From: Helopsaltes ochotensis
Lineage: Eukaryota; Chordata; Aves; Passeriformes; Locustellidae
NCBI GenBank assembly: GCA_013400155.1
Contig: VXBM01001935.1
Span: 36,295-100,294 of the forward strand
Direction: 5' to 3'
Length of the DNA stretch: 64,000 nucleotides
Below are positions 34,601 to 48,200 of this stretch, in pieces. The notes beneath the pieces are model-generated. The model worked only from the letters and a program-made list of their open reading frames with translations. It was not told the DNA's origin and ran no database searches. Each line of letters opens with the position of its first letter. The first letter of the stretch is position 1. The translations under genes were made by a program, and so were the position numbers.

Positions 34601-37600
34601 CCAGGCTAGACACAGATGAGGAAAAAGCATCAGACGTCAAAGCACTAACAATGCTGAAGCCCTGATTGTGAAGGTATTCAAGAAAACAAGTCTTCGATCT
34701 AAGCTATTCTAGGATTTCAGGTTATTTTGATTAATTTCTAACCTACACTTTTGGGACAATCCCAGACCAAATTACTGTGAAAGAAGTGAGAGAGATGGAG
34801 AGAAGAAAATAGAAGTGGGCAGCCCATTATAACTTAATTCTTACTCTTTCTAGCACTCCTGACATCAATAAGCTCTGTCCACCAGAAGGGCACAGTGAAG
34901 AGAGGGCTCATGGATATATTTCACTGCATTTGCACAACGATTTCCTGAAATGTGAGGGAGCGGGGAGCTGCCTTCTTTATTTTAGTACTGTCAACTGTTA
35001 GTACAGAGAGTCTCTCCTTGGTGTTATGTTCTTGTGAGCTGGCAAATCTGTCAGGAATATAATGACGTCTGTTCATGCACCTCTATTTCTAACAACTTAC
35101 TCCTCACATGCTCTCCTGATTTTCTTGAGGCATAAGGACCAGTTGACTATGCAAATGAAATAAGAGAATGTAGAAAATGAGTTTGACACAAAGGGAGTTG
35201 CTGGCAAATGCCACCGCTTCCTCCAGGCATAATGGTAAGAGACAGATGCTTCTGCCAGCACAGAAGTAGTAGCTGAGGAGGCTAGCACAGCTCCTTTGAA
35301 AATCTTTAGTCTGATGAATAACTAGGCAAAGGCTGCATATATTTACAAGGGAGGACCCCCAAATCCAGGGCTTCAAATCTTGCTCTGCTGTTCCATGTTA
35401 TCATCCACTGTAAATGCACACAGGAGTGATGTCAGATGATTTTTGCTGAGGTTTGTGAGTATATTGTCTTCAAGTTCTTTGTCTTGTTCTTTGCAAGACA
35501 AGAAATGGACTGTGAGAATGTGAAAAGCATTGTCCTTTGCAATTTCCAAAAGTGATATTTTAATAATACAGTTATCATTTTTGAAGCAAGGTGTTACTTT
35601 TTGGATCAAACATTTTGATATATGAACAGCCCCAAGGACTTTAGAATAAATAATCCCAAAAATATTTAATCACTGTACACTATACTATGGTTTTGTCTTA
35701 CATTTTCATTACAGAGTTATTCCCTCAAGTAATTATCATGGCAATCGTAACTCTGATGATATATGTATTTTGTCAGTCTAATAAAGAGTAGCAGAGTACT
35801 GTAACTGACATGCATACATAAATATTTTAGGATTTAGTGATCCTTAAATTGTTTTGAAATAGTTATTGTAACCAGTAAATACTTTTCTTTTACCTCTAAG
35901 AGCATCTGTCATTGGAGAATGGCACAATGCTTAGAGTACCACTTTGTGGGAAAAAATAACAAAAATGTTTATTGGTAGTATTAAAGGAGCGGCTTGATGT
36001 TTTTCAGCTCTGAGCAGAATAGCTGTCTAGAGTGCCACATGTTATGATAAGTGCACAAATACAAAATAATATCCCTCCCCAGGGGAGACCTTCATTTCAA
36101 ACAAAGGAGAAAACAAAAGTCTCAATATTAAATTATTAAAAGCATACCATATTGGGGAAAAAAAAAAAAGAAAGAAAAAAAAGGACATTTATGCTCTCAC
36201 CTTTCCTGAAAGAATAGGGACACAAGATACTTTTCAAAGTCCCAAAGTTAGCAAGTGGTAAATAAATTCACATTTCCTGATTTTCATATTTTCCTCAGCA
36301 CACCCCAGGAAATGTGATAAATCTCAACTGAGGTTATTGGTGTGCTCGCCAGTAGAATGCTAGATAACTTTGGCAAGATTCTGCTCTTGTTCGGACCAGC
36401 AAAACTCCTTCAAACACATTGGATTTACTCAAATATTAATGGGGATATGTATAAAAACTTGCATTTAATTCTGCCACAGTTCAACATCCTCCATACTTCT
36501 ACCCAATAAAATCCAAACATCCTACATTTTTTTTTTACTTCCCTCAGAACACTTTGTATTTGTGAGCTGGCACCATTACTAGAGTTTAAATGCATGAGAA
36601 AACCCAAGATGAAATGGCTGTCCCAAGAAGTTACTAACTGAGCAGAAACCTTGTGATCCACTTTCTGAACCAAGCTGAACCCAGATTCCTTAAATCAGAT
36701 TTCAGACATATGATGGAGCTACTTTGGCTTAATGGCTGCCACGCATCAGCTGAGCCCTTAGTGAAAATAGTTTAAATTAGCATGTGCTACCCTACATTTG
36801 CAACTGCTCAGCTGCTACATAGGAACTCATTAAGCTATGGTAACTTGCTCAAGAGTCTGAAACCTCAATCTGACGCTCTATCCAGTGGCCCACATAACTG
36901 CCCAAATCATGCTCTCTGCCTCCATGCCAATAAACCTCCTGAGCCCATCTTTCACAAACTAAGGATGCACCCAAGAAAATAAGCTCCGTACACTTTTCCA
37001 GTGAGATGCTTCAGAAGAAGATTTATTCAGATAAGCAGCTAGATCTGGATATCTCTGCCGTTCAAATAAACTTCATGGATGGTACTAGGATTTCATGTCC
37101 TGTCTTTGTCTTCTGTTTTCTATACCATGTTTTCTTCTTCAGCCCATCAACAAGTATTACTGTAGATTCCTCTTACCTTAACTATTGTAATTTCTCCTTG
37201 TGATCTCCTCAAGACATACTTCTCCAGAACACTTCAAGCAACTGCTTTTTCCTAGGGAAGAAAATTTAAAAAAATATATACTGACTTCTCTTCATTTAGA
37301 AATCCAGTTTCAAGCTGTCTCTATCATTCTCTCTTCCTCTCTAAATATTCATATATTGTTTATTAGAAATGGGGAGCAGCAAACTTTACTTCAGCTGGTG
37401 CCATGTGAAATGCACATTCTGATCCTTGACCCCTCTTATAGGAATTATTCATTCCTGCTTTCTTCCTTAATCTCTCTTTTGGAGCATTGTAAGTATATCA
37501 TTTATTAAATATAGGATACAGAGCACATTAAAGTGTTATAAAAAATTAATTTATATTTTATTTCTTGTTATTTTGAAACCTGTAATATCTACCAAGAGTA

Positions 37601-38854
37601 ATATCTGTGAAGATAATTGAATTATATTAAATGCAGAGCAAAAGTGAATATCCCAATATACAGGACCCAGTATAGCTCAGCATCTCAGCTTTTGCAAGGC
37701 TCTAGTTTAAACCTTGGGGAAAGTGTTATCTCAGCAATTGTGTCTACAGGTTTTAAAAAATTTGGATTGAGCTGAGAAATTTTGCACATATATAAAATTA
37801 CTAGGATAAGATTTGCAATTTTGCAATTTTCAATTTGTTCAATACAACAACAAAATTGTATTGTGGAGTGGGTAAATGCAGGAAGACCAGTTACTGTCTG
37901 ATGCCTCAAATGTATGCAGCTCAAGAGAAAGCAGGCTGGTCTTGTTCCACCTGGCAGTGTTTTCATAGCAATTTCTACAGGTAAATATCAATTCAGCTGT
38001 GTGCCGTGGCACAAAAGCATTGATTATCTGTGAGTTACCCCTTAACATAATATGATAATTTTCCTAAACTTGTCCCTCATGAGCTTACAAGAAACTAAAG
38101 ACCCGCATAGCTTTAGGAGTACCTTCCAGGGCTGATGGCTGGGCTGTGCTACTACAGGTTCTGCTAAGAATCGCAGTTTCCTTACTGAGGGAAGAAATAG
38201 GAAAGGGAGGATTGTTGTAGCTTGTTTATCTGATTGAACTGAGACCTTGCTTCTTCCTCATCCCATCCCACCAGCTGTGAAATAATGTGACTCCAAAGGA
38301 GCCATGGCCATTACTATTCTTCACTTGTTCTCTCAGCACTCTGAGGGAGATGTGTCTTACTGCTTCTATCTATGGAACAATGTCATGGATTTAGGGGTCA
38401 ACCTGTCCTGCAGGGCATCCTGCAATTTCTCCATTGTCCTACAGAGGAGCCAGGAAGCAGCTGTCAAAAGTCTCTAACCAGGCAACAGCGGCCAGGGAAG
38501 GGGCTGGTGCCAGGTTTGCTTGAGATAGACACCAAATAGTCTTCCCTGGTGTTTTGTTCACATCATTGGCAGGTTTTAAAACTGTATTCATAGCAAAACC
38601 TCTGGGAAAAGAGAATAAAATTTTTTCCTTTGGCATCTGCATGAAAGAATCTGTGCTTTAGTCCAATCAGTAGCTACTAGAGTGGTGGAGAAAATGAGAT
38701 GTGAATCCCTTTCAAAACAGGGGAAAGGGTATCTGTCCATGAGTTTATGTTATGAGCTTATGTTTAGATTCTATGCCTGGAGCAGAGAAGTGTACAAATG
38801 AAAATTAACATGTTTTATAGTAAAAATGGCAAATAGGGAATATTCCCCAAACAA
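31606..38854. other. Gene-free AT-rich stretch
   Basis: No gene or recognised mobile element in 7.2 kb. Short open frames (the longest is 128 codons at 34254-34640, minus) lack support. Confidence 0.4.
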
Positions 38855-38960
38855 GAATGGAATGGAATGGAATGGAATGGAATGGAATGGAATGGAATGG
38901 AATGGAATAGAATAGAATAGAATAGAATAGAATAGAATAGAATAGAATAGAATAGAATAG
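38855..38960 (+). repeat. Two-phase pentanucleotide microsatellite (AATGG)10(AATAG)11
   Basis: Ten exact AATGG units (38856-38905) are followed by eleven exact AATAG units (38906-38960) with no interruption. The open frames on the minus strand here are only the translated repeat. Confidence 0.97.
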
Positions 38961-41900
38961 CTCCCCACACTAAAAATATTGCTGAAGACAAAATCAAATG
39001 CATCCTCTTGCATTTTGCCAGAGCTAGGAAGACAGTACCTACCTTATAAATTCCATCAGGAGCTTGGGGATTTTTGATATAATGAGTTCTACAGTTTCAG
39101 AGGAGACTGCTTTGCTAATAATTATGTAACAGTAATTAAATCTGAAAAAGGTTTTACTCTAACTATGTTGATTTATTGCAGCTTCAACAAAATACTTTTT
39201 GAGTGTGCTTTGGAGCGTGCACCTCCTCCCTTCAGTTTTCTTTAAATTCTCACAGAGCACTGGGTCACAGATGATCTGAGATGCGATATTTTCCCTATTG
39301 AATTCCTAATAATCTTTTTCCAAGGTTGAGTCATGGAAGCCTAGGGATTTCTCATTTTAATTAGAAGGTTTAAGGAGCTAACTCTGTTTGAAATTTTCTC
39401 TCAGGAGATATGGGTGCAGGTGATCCCATTCAGAAGAATGATACAATATCAAGGCCAACATCTTATTTCCATATTAGATTGCATCTAGTTTGGCAGAACT
39501 CCTGATCTGGATGCTGATGATGTGTAGCTTGAGTTGAAGGCACAACATTTCACCATTTGAAAATAGAATCATTTTAGGATTATATCTGAAGACATTTTAG
39601 GCTCTAGGTTGATGTTTCCTACCCTACCATCATGCTCCATCACCCTGTGTAGAAACTATTTAGAAATGTAAGTTATTTGTCTGATTGAAACAATTAGTCT
39701 ATATCATTTGCAAACAACACTTAAGGATGCTCATACAAAGAGACATACTGTATTGTCCAAAGGGTTGATCCCCACAGTATTTAAGATATTATTGTTTCAG
39801 TTAATTTTACCTGTAAATATTATAAGCTATAAAAATAGAACATTCACCTAGCAAAATGTTTTATGTACAACTTTAGCATTCACAGTATGTGAAGAACAAT
39901 GTCCCATCTCTGCCATCCAAAGGAAGTTATTCTTAGGCCCTCGTAGCTGAGTTTGATCATTTCATAGAATGCCTGTTGTTTAAGAGTTAGTCTGGTGTAC
40001 TATTCACATATCCCTTGATAGTTTATTGTGAAAAAATTCTACTTCTTATAAGACAGCTGTTGAAGTTTCATCAGCTTACACTCTACAACCAATTCCTGTA
40101 CTTTAGGAAAACAAAGAGCACCTCTTATTCTTCCAGCATGGTATGCAGTTGTCAAGAAGTCAAATGAGACATTATTTGCCTTTTATAACACTAGGTATCT
40201 TCTCAGTTTTTGACAGACAGAAGTGATTGTGATTTGGAAAAGTAAAAAATTTCATCCACTCTCGATTGCACCACTTACACATGCTAAAAATAAAATTTTA
40301 TTGGAAGTAGTACTGTGGAATATAGACTTGGCTGTGAATAAAAGAACTAACCTTTTCTACATTAAATCCTGCCAGTTGTGCCATCTCCATGAATGAGTTT
40401 TTATAAGCCTGAAGTTTTAATTTTGTTATGCATTTTAAATATACTCTGCATGTAATTGTTCAAAAGCTTAAGTTGACATAAATTGTTTAAAAGGTTTAAT
40501 TTCTATATATAATCCGTTCATCTGTATATGCAATTTTTATGCCCTAATTGCTGAAATGTTCTAAAGATTTGTGATTTAATATAATGGCAAATATTTCTGT
40601 TATGTGTCACAGAATCTATAAGCAAAGACACAGAATAGTTCTTTAGACTGTTTTCCAAAGATCAAATCCATCCTTACTGTCTGCAAATCACAGCCTGCAC
40701 ATGCCTCACAAATAAGATTACTCTCAGTAAAGTGCTACACCATATGTGAACAAGGAAGAAGCCATACTAGTTTATGAGCAAGAAAAGCCAACTCTTGCCT
40801 GGAATATGGTGAGAATGAAGAATTTGGCCCTACCTTAGATTACGTATAATATTTTGTGCGTGAAACATCAATGTGTGAACTGCAAAACCAGCCATTCTTC
40901 TGAATCCTCACAAACCCAGTTGCTGTAAGAATTGGCTGGATTTGTCCACTTGCTTCATAATGCCTTTTGTTAAGCCCAGGAAGGAGGCAGCTGGTGGTAG
41001 CTGCCTTCCCAAGGCACTCCCATGGAAGCAGCTTGACCTCTGTGATCTATTGTTATAATACTGTCTCTTGTCATTGGAAGGAATATACATTCCTTGCTGT
41101 AATTGTGTGGAAAATTCAATTTTGTTAATTTCTCCCAAAACCATTGTAGTGAAAAAAAAGTCCTACTTTTTAGGTGCCAATCACATAACAGTTGAGACAC
41201 AAAATTAATTTCTCAGCAGAGGGCCAGCAGAAAACATAAGCAACATCAGTTTTTTTCCCGAGCAATTAGACTTCCAATAATTTTCTCCCTCTTTAAGGTC
41301 CAGACTGTGAAAACAAGAAAAGTAGACTTAAAATTGTCAATAAAGCAAAGAGTTAAAGTGGCAGATGAAATCAGGTTCTTTAATGAGTTACAGGAAAATG
41401 TCTCTGATTTCTGATTAATGACTGGGGACACCTAGAGCTGCTTCAGCTGTCTCAGCAGTACATGACTGGTGCATCAGGGTAATGTCTAATAACTAATCTT
41501 TGACACCAGAATTAAGTCATTTTGCAAGAAAGCAGGTCATTAGAAGCTAAATTGAAATATAAGTAATATGATCTCTGTGGAGGATTGTAAATTAATTGGT
41601 TTTTAACAATAACACTTCTGTATTTTATTAAAGCAGTGTAAGAATTCAGAGAAGAAAAGAATGTAGCAGATAAACAGGGCAGGTGTTGATGATGCAAATG
41701 AAATAGATGACAGATGGTTAGTAGCGCGATCACTCACTGTGTGTGTATAATGGATAGAGGTAATCAAATTCCTTTGTGAATTGGTGACTTTCTTTACATC
41801 AAGAACTATAACTGTGCCATGCTTATACAGCTTCTCCTTAAAAATTACCTCCACTCCTTGTCATTATCCTGTGGTGCAGGATACTCATATTTGCATACAG

Positions 41901-44665
41901 TCACAGTCATACACATAGACACAAAATTTAAATTAAAAAAATAAAAAAATTTTAAAAAACCCCAAGAAAGTACCAGGCATGCAAATAAAACTCCACCTGT
42001 GCAATCAGCTACCTTTACAAACTGGTAATAGGATATTAAAGAAGGGTCTGCCATCAAAGAGCAGCTTACCCTCTAGAGCAGCCCAGGTGACCCCTGGTGC
42101 AAGGCTTTTCTCCAGCCCTGTGGATAAACTGCTGGGCTGAAAATGACACCATGATATGGTTGCTGCCCCTCAAATGCTGGGTCATGGTACTATTTTGGAG
42201 GGAAGGGCAAAGTTACTGCTTTAACAGAATGACACAATTTCTTGCTTACTAATGTTTGCTATACTCAGCTCATTACACAAGAGATATATTAATTTTTGAG
42301 AGAGATTTATTTCATGCTGCCCCTCCTCCTCCCCCCCCAGCTGTGCTTGGTGATTTGACATAGTCTATAAGAAAATCACCTCTAAAAATCAGGCTCTAAA
42401 TGCAGCTATAGCACATCATTATAGATGTATCACACACGTATGTATACAAACACACCCAGAGAAAAAGCAGAGAATGTTTGAGGTAGCACCAACTTTACAG
42501 AAAGCTCCCTCTATTTTGAGCCAAGCAAATGAGCAAAAATAATTGATCAAGGGCTTCAGACATTATATCAGGAGCCAATCTATCAGCAGAGCAGCTTCCA
42601 GGATGGGTATAGAATGAACTGCAGTAAATGGGAAAAGGTATCTAAACATATCAATTTCTTATCACTCTGCATTTCATCAAAACAAAGACATGCGTTTTCC
42701 ATGGAAATACTTTGCTGACACCAATGTTAGAAGAATGCCTGCAAGATATTTCTGGGTTTGCTGATGAATCCAGGTTGACATTACTTCCATCCTTGCTCTT
42801 TACAATTACAAGCATAACTTCACTGCAGCACAGGAGTGGTGTTATCAAGGTGTCTTTAGGGCAACACAAAAGGCTCATGGCCTTCATGGTCTAGCGCAGT
42901 ATTTCTGTAAGAATATGTTCTACTAAAGCACCTGCTTTACAAATCCCTTCCTTGCCCTCAAGAAACAGAAGTCATGCCTGCAGGGGGAAAAAGGGTGGCA
43001 GGATCCTTTGCAGCATCCCTCTGTCCTAGCTAATTCTACTAAACTGCCAAAACCTCTCCTAAACTCTATAACTGTTCAGCAGAAGGCTTTGTTTGCTCTA
43101 AGGCTAGAGCAATTTTAGGGTCACAGTGTCAGCTGCTTGTAGTCTTCTGTCACCAGAAGCTGGAGCCTGGATAAATGCAGATCACTCCCCACTCCCCGTG
43201 CTTATGGAGATAAGCGTGGTGCAAAGTAAATATTGTGCTAAAGCTAAATGTCAAGAATTCTATCAAGCTTCTGTGGGAGACAACAGATATACACAGATGC
43301 TAAAGAAAGGTTACTACATTTTATATTATGGAATCAAAAACGTCTCTCTGTTAGATACCAGAGCATGTTATTTAATACCTTTTTGTAATATATCAAGAAC
43401 AGAGTTCTTGACACTGTTTTAGAACAAAATGCTTTTTCCCCAAAAAGTTACATTTACTCCCTATCCAAAAGTAATTGTAGCAGGTTGCTGCATCATTAGA
43501 ACAGGGGAGATAATGTATAAAGCAGAGATTACGATATGAAATAGAAGACTGGAACTATATTCAAGACCCTTTGATGTTTCAGTTTATTCATGCTGTATTT
43601 CTATGTTATGGTTCTTTATTATTACACAATTATTATTTTGGTTTATTCATGTCTATACTTATGACTGACACAAACAATTTAATAAAGTTATTAGGGAATT
43701 TTTTTTATTTTTCCCATGGCAAAACTTCATATTATTGATTTTGGGGACAAAAATAGACATAATACAGAATCTTCTACATTTTCACAGAAACTATGCATAA
43801 ACACTAAAATATAATAAGTGTCTGAAACAAATAAATCTCACTAAATAATAATAATAAAGCCATTTAAAAATATATTGTCACTGCCTTTAAAAAATATCTG
43901 CTTAGGCATCAAATTTTTGTTGTTGCCGTTGTTGCTTCTGTTCTTTGTCTGCCCTGCAGAGACAAAACAACAAAGAATGAGCTTGGTTATTTGCCTCTAA
44001 AAGCAGTGTTGACAATAAACTGCAAAATGCATGGGCCAGTGTGCTAATCCTATGTGTTACATCTAACTTTGAATGAAAAGTTGTGGCAGAGGAAAATATG
44101 GACTGTTGCATTTTCACCACTAGTGATGATTAACGCCTAAAGGAGGTATTTGGACTCCTGAATGGTAGGCTTAGCTTATCAGAGAATTTCTTATAAGGAA
44201 AATTTTTAGCATAATGTAGACAATACAGAAACTAGCAAAGAACAAAAGTGAATGTGGGAAACATGCACACAGTATTTTTACGATCACATTTCTGAGCCAA
44301 AAGATATTTTCAAATGAACAAGATCCCATATAGAGGTACTTAACTGCCAGTTGTTCACAGGCAAATATGAAGAAAACACAGAATAGGTAGAAACTATGTG
44401 TGACCATGGCTTTCTGAATGGCTGTTAAAAAACAATTTTAAAATCAGAGCCCTATGACAGGTCTGGGTCCTGAGTACACTCCAAGCTAGGACCCCAGCTC
44501 AAGCCTATCAAGGATTTGACTACTGCCTATGTTAAAATAGCATTTTGTCAACACTGTTTTGACAAACTGCTGTGTGGTCATTTTATACAGAAAAGAGATC
44601 TTAGAATCATTTCCCTCTAGGGTAAGAGTCCTCTCCTCTGGGGACTGGAACTATTATATCTCTGT
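38961..44665. other. Gene-free AT-rich stretch
   Basis: Nothing beyond short chance frames and small low-complexity runs was recognised. Confidence 0.4.
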
Positions 44666-45062
44666 TGCCTTGGGAAGGCTAACCTGAAACAGAGGCTAGG
44701 CAAAACTACAGAATAAAATCAGAATTTATTACAAGGTCTTCAGAATCTACCCTGCACATTACAGAAGCCTACACAAGGTTGCACTCAGGGTGGGCTGCAA
44801 GTGGTAACAAAGATGGCTCCGCAGTCACGAGATTTTGCCATTTTATAAGTTTAGGTCTATTTGCATATTGGGGTTCAATTGTCCAATTACAGCCCTAGGC
44901 TATGAGGTCCTATCCTTTTTGTTCCACCCCTCAGTCCATCGTTGTTTGTGTTCTTGGGCTGAAATTGTCCATGGTCTTCCAGCAGAAATGGATTTGTTTT
45001 GTCTAACTGCTCTGTAGAGGGTTAGTATAGTTCTTAATACGAGGTTTCATTTCTAGGTAGCA
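44666..45062 (-). mobile_element. LTR of an endogenous retrovirus, antisense
   Basis: On the minus strand CTTATAAAATGG (plus 44840-44851) is followed about 115-130 bases later by AATAAATTCTGATTTTATTC, then a segment ending CCTTCCCAAGGCA (plus TGCCTTGGG at 44666). This is LTR promoter/polyA order. The other edge, near GTAGCA at 45062, is approximate. There is no adjoining coding remnant, so it is likely a solo LTR. Confidence 0.55.
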
Positions 45063-45212
45063 CAGAATCTGAAAATATAAAAGCTAAGGCATCATCTCCA
45101 TATGGTCAGAAGCTCCTTTAAGAGGCCACACCATTAGCTCTGTGTCATCTGGCTTCACATGTCCACACTGGTACCTAAACTCACTGAAATTTGTGAATAA
45201 TTACCCATTTTA

Positions 45213-45234
45213 AATGAATATTTGAATATTCATT
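45213..45234. promoter_or_regulatory. Perfect inverted repeat AATGAATATT-TG-AATATTCATT
   Basis: Ten-base arms around a two-base spacer. The ATGAAT/ATTCAT halves resemble POU or homeodomain half-sites. Function is speculative. Confidence 0.4.
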
Positions 45235-48200
45235 GATTTTAGCTGTTCCTTGACACTTTGAGTCATTTTGACAGAGCTACAAATTTCCCAAAGCTGACAA
45301 CATACTGCTGGAGACCTCAATCCTGCATTTTATATGCATATCAGACACTATACTACAATCTCTCAACTATATTCCTATACTTCTTTCAGATCAGTATAGA
45401 AAACTTGCATTGACTAATGTGATATATCCCACTCACCACAAGGCAGGTGTGTTACTGAAGGGAGGAACTAAATTAAATTAAGATAGTCTTCAGGTGAGTA
45501 ACTGGTTTCTAGCCCTGCATGTGTTGTGAAAAGTGGGTCTTTGGAAAAATAGCAGAAATGCCAGGTTAAATTTTACTTTTTTGGAATGCAAGTCTATTCT
45601 GGAATTACTGGTGTTGGGAAGCTGAAATAGAGAAGAAGGTTAAGAAGGAAAAGGTACACCCTTACAACAATTTGTTTCTTAGCTTTTCAAAATTCTTGCT
45701 GCCGAAGAGTATCTAGAGAAATAGTCTGGTCATCACTTCTTTGTTCATCAAAAACCTTATTGTGTGGGGAGCTTGGAAAAGGATCAAACACAGAAGATAC
45801 AATAAGAAAGATACCTTAATTTTGCCGATTTTGGGAGTCCAAATATCAAAAGTCTCTCCATAAATCACATGGATCTTTTCTTTGAGCTATTTTTGAAGGC
45901 GCAAGAGCTCACTAAGGTAAAAATAATGGTCTTCATTCAAAGACTTGAATGTGTCCCTATTCCAGTAAAAAATTAATTTCTATGTACATTCTGCAGTAGT
46001 TTCAAGGATGAATACCTGTGCATCACTCCTCTGGTCTGTGCTCTCTTAAATGACAAGTAAGCATCAATTTCTCACCTTCACCCCTGCCACGCCTGTATGA
46101 CTGGTTGTTGCACTGAAGCATTACTATCAAATTGGTCTCACAGCTGGTAGGCAGAAGCTAGGGTTCTGGTAAGGTTTCTTCTGGGGATTTTTGTGGATTC
46201 TTGTTTGGTTTTTTTGTTTTGATTTGGGTGTTTTGTTTGTTTGTGGGGTTTGGTTTGGTTTGTTTTTGTTGTCGTTCTTGATTTTGCTTGTTTGTTGGGG
46301 GTTTTTTTGAGATGGGAACAGCAAAAAAACCAACATTTGCCTCAAAGGCTTCAGAGAATTTTTGTTTGCTAGGGGCTGGAAGAGTGATAGAGCAAGGGCT
46401 GAACATCAGGAGATAACATGAGATACAATGAGCAGTTGATTACATGAGCAGTTACTCTGTAACCTGATACAGGCAAATGGAGGAAACTGGACAGAAAGAG
46501 CCTTTAAAAAAAGCTCTTGGGACCTCCTAAAACTACTACATATGTTTTACTTTTTAAAGCTGTTAATGAGAAGTAAGTGTCTTTTTAACTCAGAAAGCAT
46601 ATAACTTCTACTACATTGACCTAATATTACATATGTTTGACAATGAAATTTCCACATTTGTCTTGAACCAGAATTTTGAAATAGGCATCTAAAATTGAAA
46701 AGTTATTTGGTAAAGATTGAACACTGGCTATTCTGCTAGAGTCTAAAGATCTTTAAAATTGCTGAGGGACTTTGGATAGAAAGTGGCATTTACTGCAGGT
46801 CACACAGGATTTCACTGCATGAGGACAGAACAAAATGGCTTTCACAGCTTTAGGGGAAAGCAAATAACCAAGAAAGGGAAGTGTTACAGTAAAGACTCCT
46901 TCCTTCCTGTGGAAAGGCAAAAAAAAAGCCCCCTATCCTTGCACATGTGAGAGGCTTTAATGAGAAAAGGTAAAGATATGGGAAAATGGACAAAAAATAT
47001 TTGTCATGAGCTGGATGTAAACCCTTTCCAGAAAAAAAGCCCTGCCAAAGTAGCCAGTGGAAAGATTGTATCTGCCTCCCAGCAACCATGTCACACCAAA
47101 GGTGAAGTTAAGGCTACACAATACGTCAAAGTTCATTTGTCTCTGATAAGAATCTATAACCTAAAATTAGCAGTAGACAGCACAATTCAGTGATATAACA
47201 TTCATATGTGATCCATGACATCCATAATGTAGTCACTCAAATATGACATGGAAGGATTTTGAGTTGCTTTCTCAAGAGCTTGACTGCTGCAGAGAGGGCA
47301 GCCGAAAGGTATTTTTGGCGTAGATACTGAAATAGGGAACTGCACAGGAGATGAGATGGAGAAGGTGCTGTGGGAAACAACCAGACAGCAGCTGGGCAAG
47401 AGACACACAAAAAGCCCAAGCAGAAAAGCAAACATCTGCACTGAAGCATTATTAATAATGAATAAGGAGAAGTTGCACTACATTTGCACTGTTCAGAAAT
47501 TTCTTAAAGCTAAGAAGCTCCTTACAGGCTGTATCAGAATGGCAAGCAGCCAGCACAAGGAAATGTGAACCTCTGTGTTGATGCCAAGATGATTTTTTGC
47601 CTTTTCTTTTACATAACTTTTATATAATTTTTATATATCCTCAGTATTCTTAGCATGCATACTTTTAATTCCTTAAGTCTGGTAACTTAGCATAGGCCTA
47701 GTATTTTGTTGGGCCAGGAGACCAAAGATCCTAAAAGCCTCACAGTAGGAAGCTGGAAAATCCTTCACTATCTTGAGAAACCAAGGCCCTCTCCTGAACA
47801 TATCCTCCAAACTGGAGATTTGGCCCATCCAGGAGGTAATTGGGTAAATGGGGGGATATCACGCCATTCATCCTGGTCTCCCACTGGGACATCTTTGTTA
47901 GATATGCTAATTTGTAAAGTCTATAAATTGTATACATGATTTATCATGTGTGTGCATTGCAGAGCATCCCACCTTGGCAAAACGGTGCACCATAAGGATC
48001 CTTATTAAAATACTGAGGTAAAAATTCCTTATCCCTTAACTCCATCCGGCTCTCATTTTTTTTAAGACCAGGAAAAGACATCAGCGTAGCATAGGCACTA
48101 CACCCCACACTGTCGAGGCAGAGACTCACAAGTCACAGTTCCCTGCAACCATCTTCTTGTCAAACTTAAAAATAATCCTCAGTTAACAATATGAACACAA

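Noticed and set aside
38855..38960. Coding Ile-Pro-Phe-His-Ser repeat protein on the minus strand
   Set aside because: Direct translation of a five-base microsatellite.
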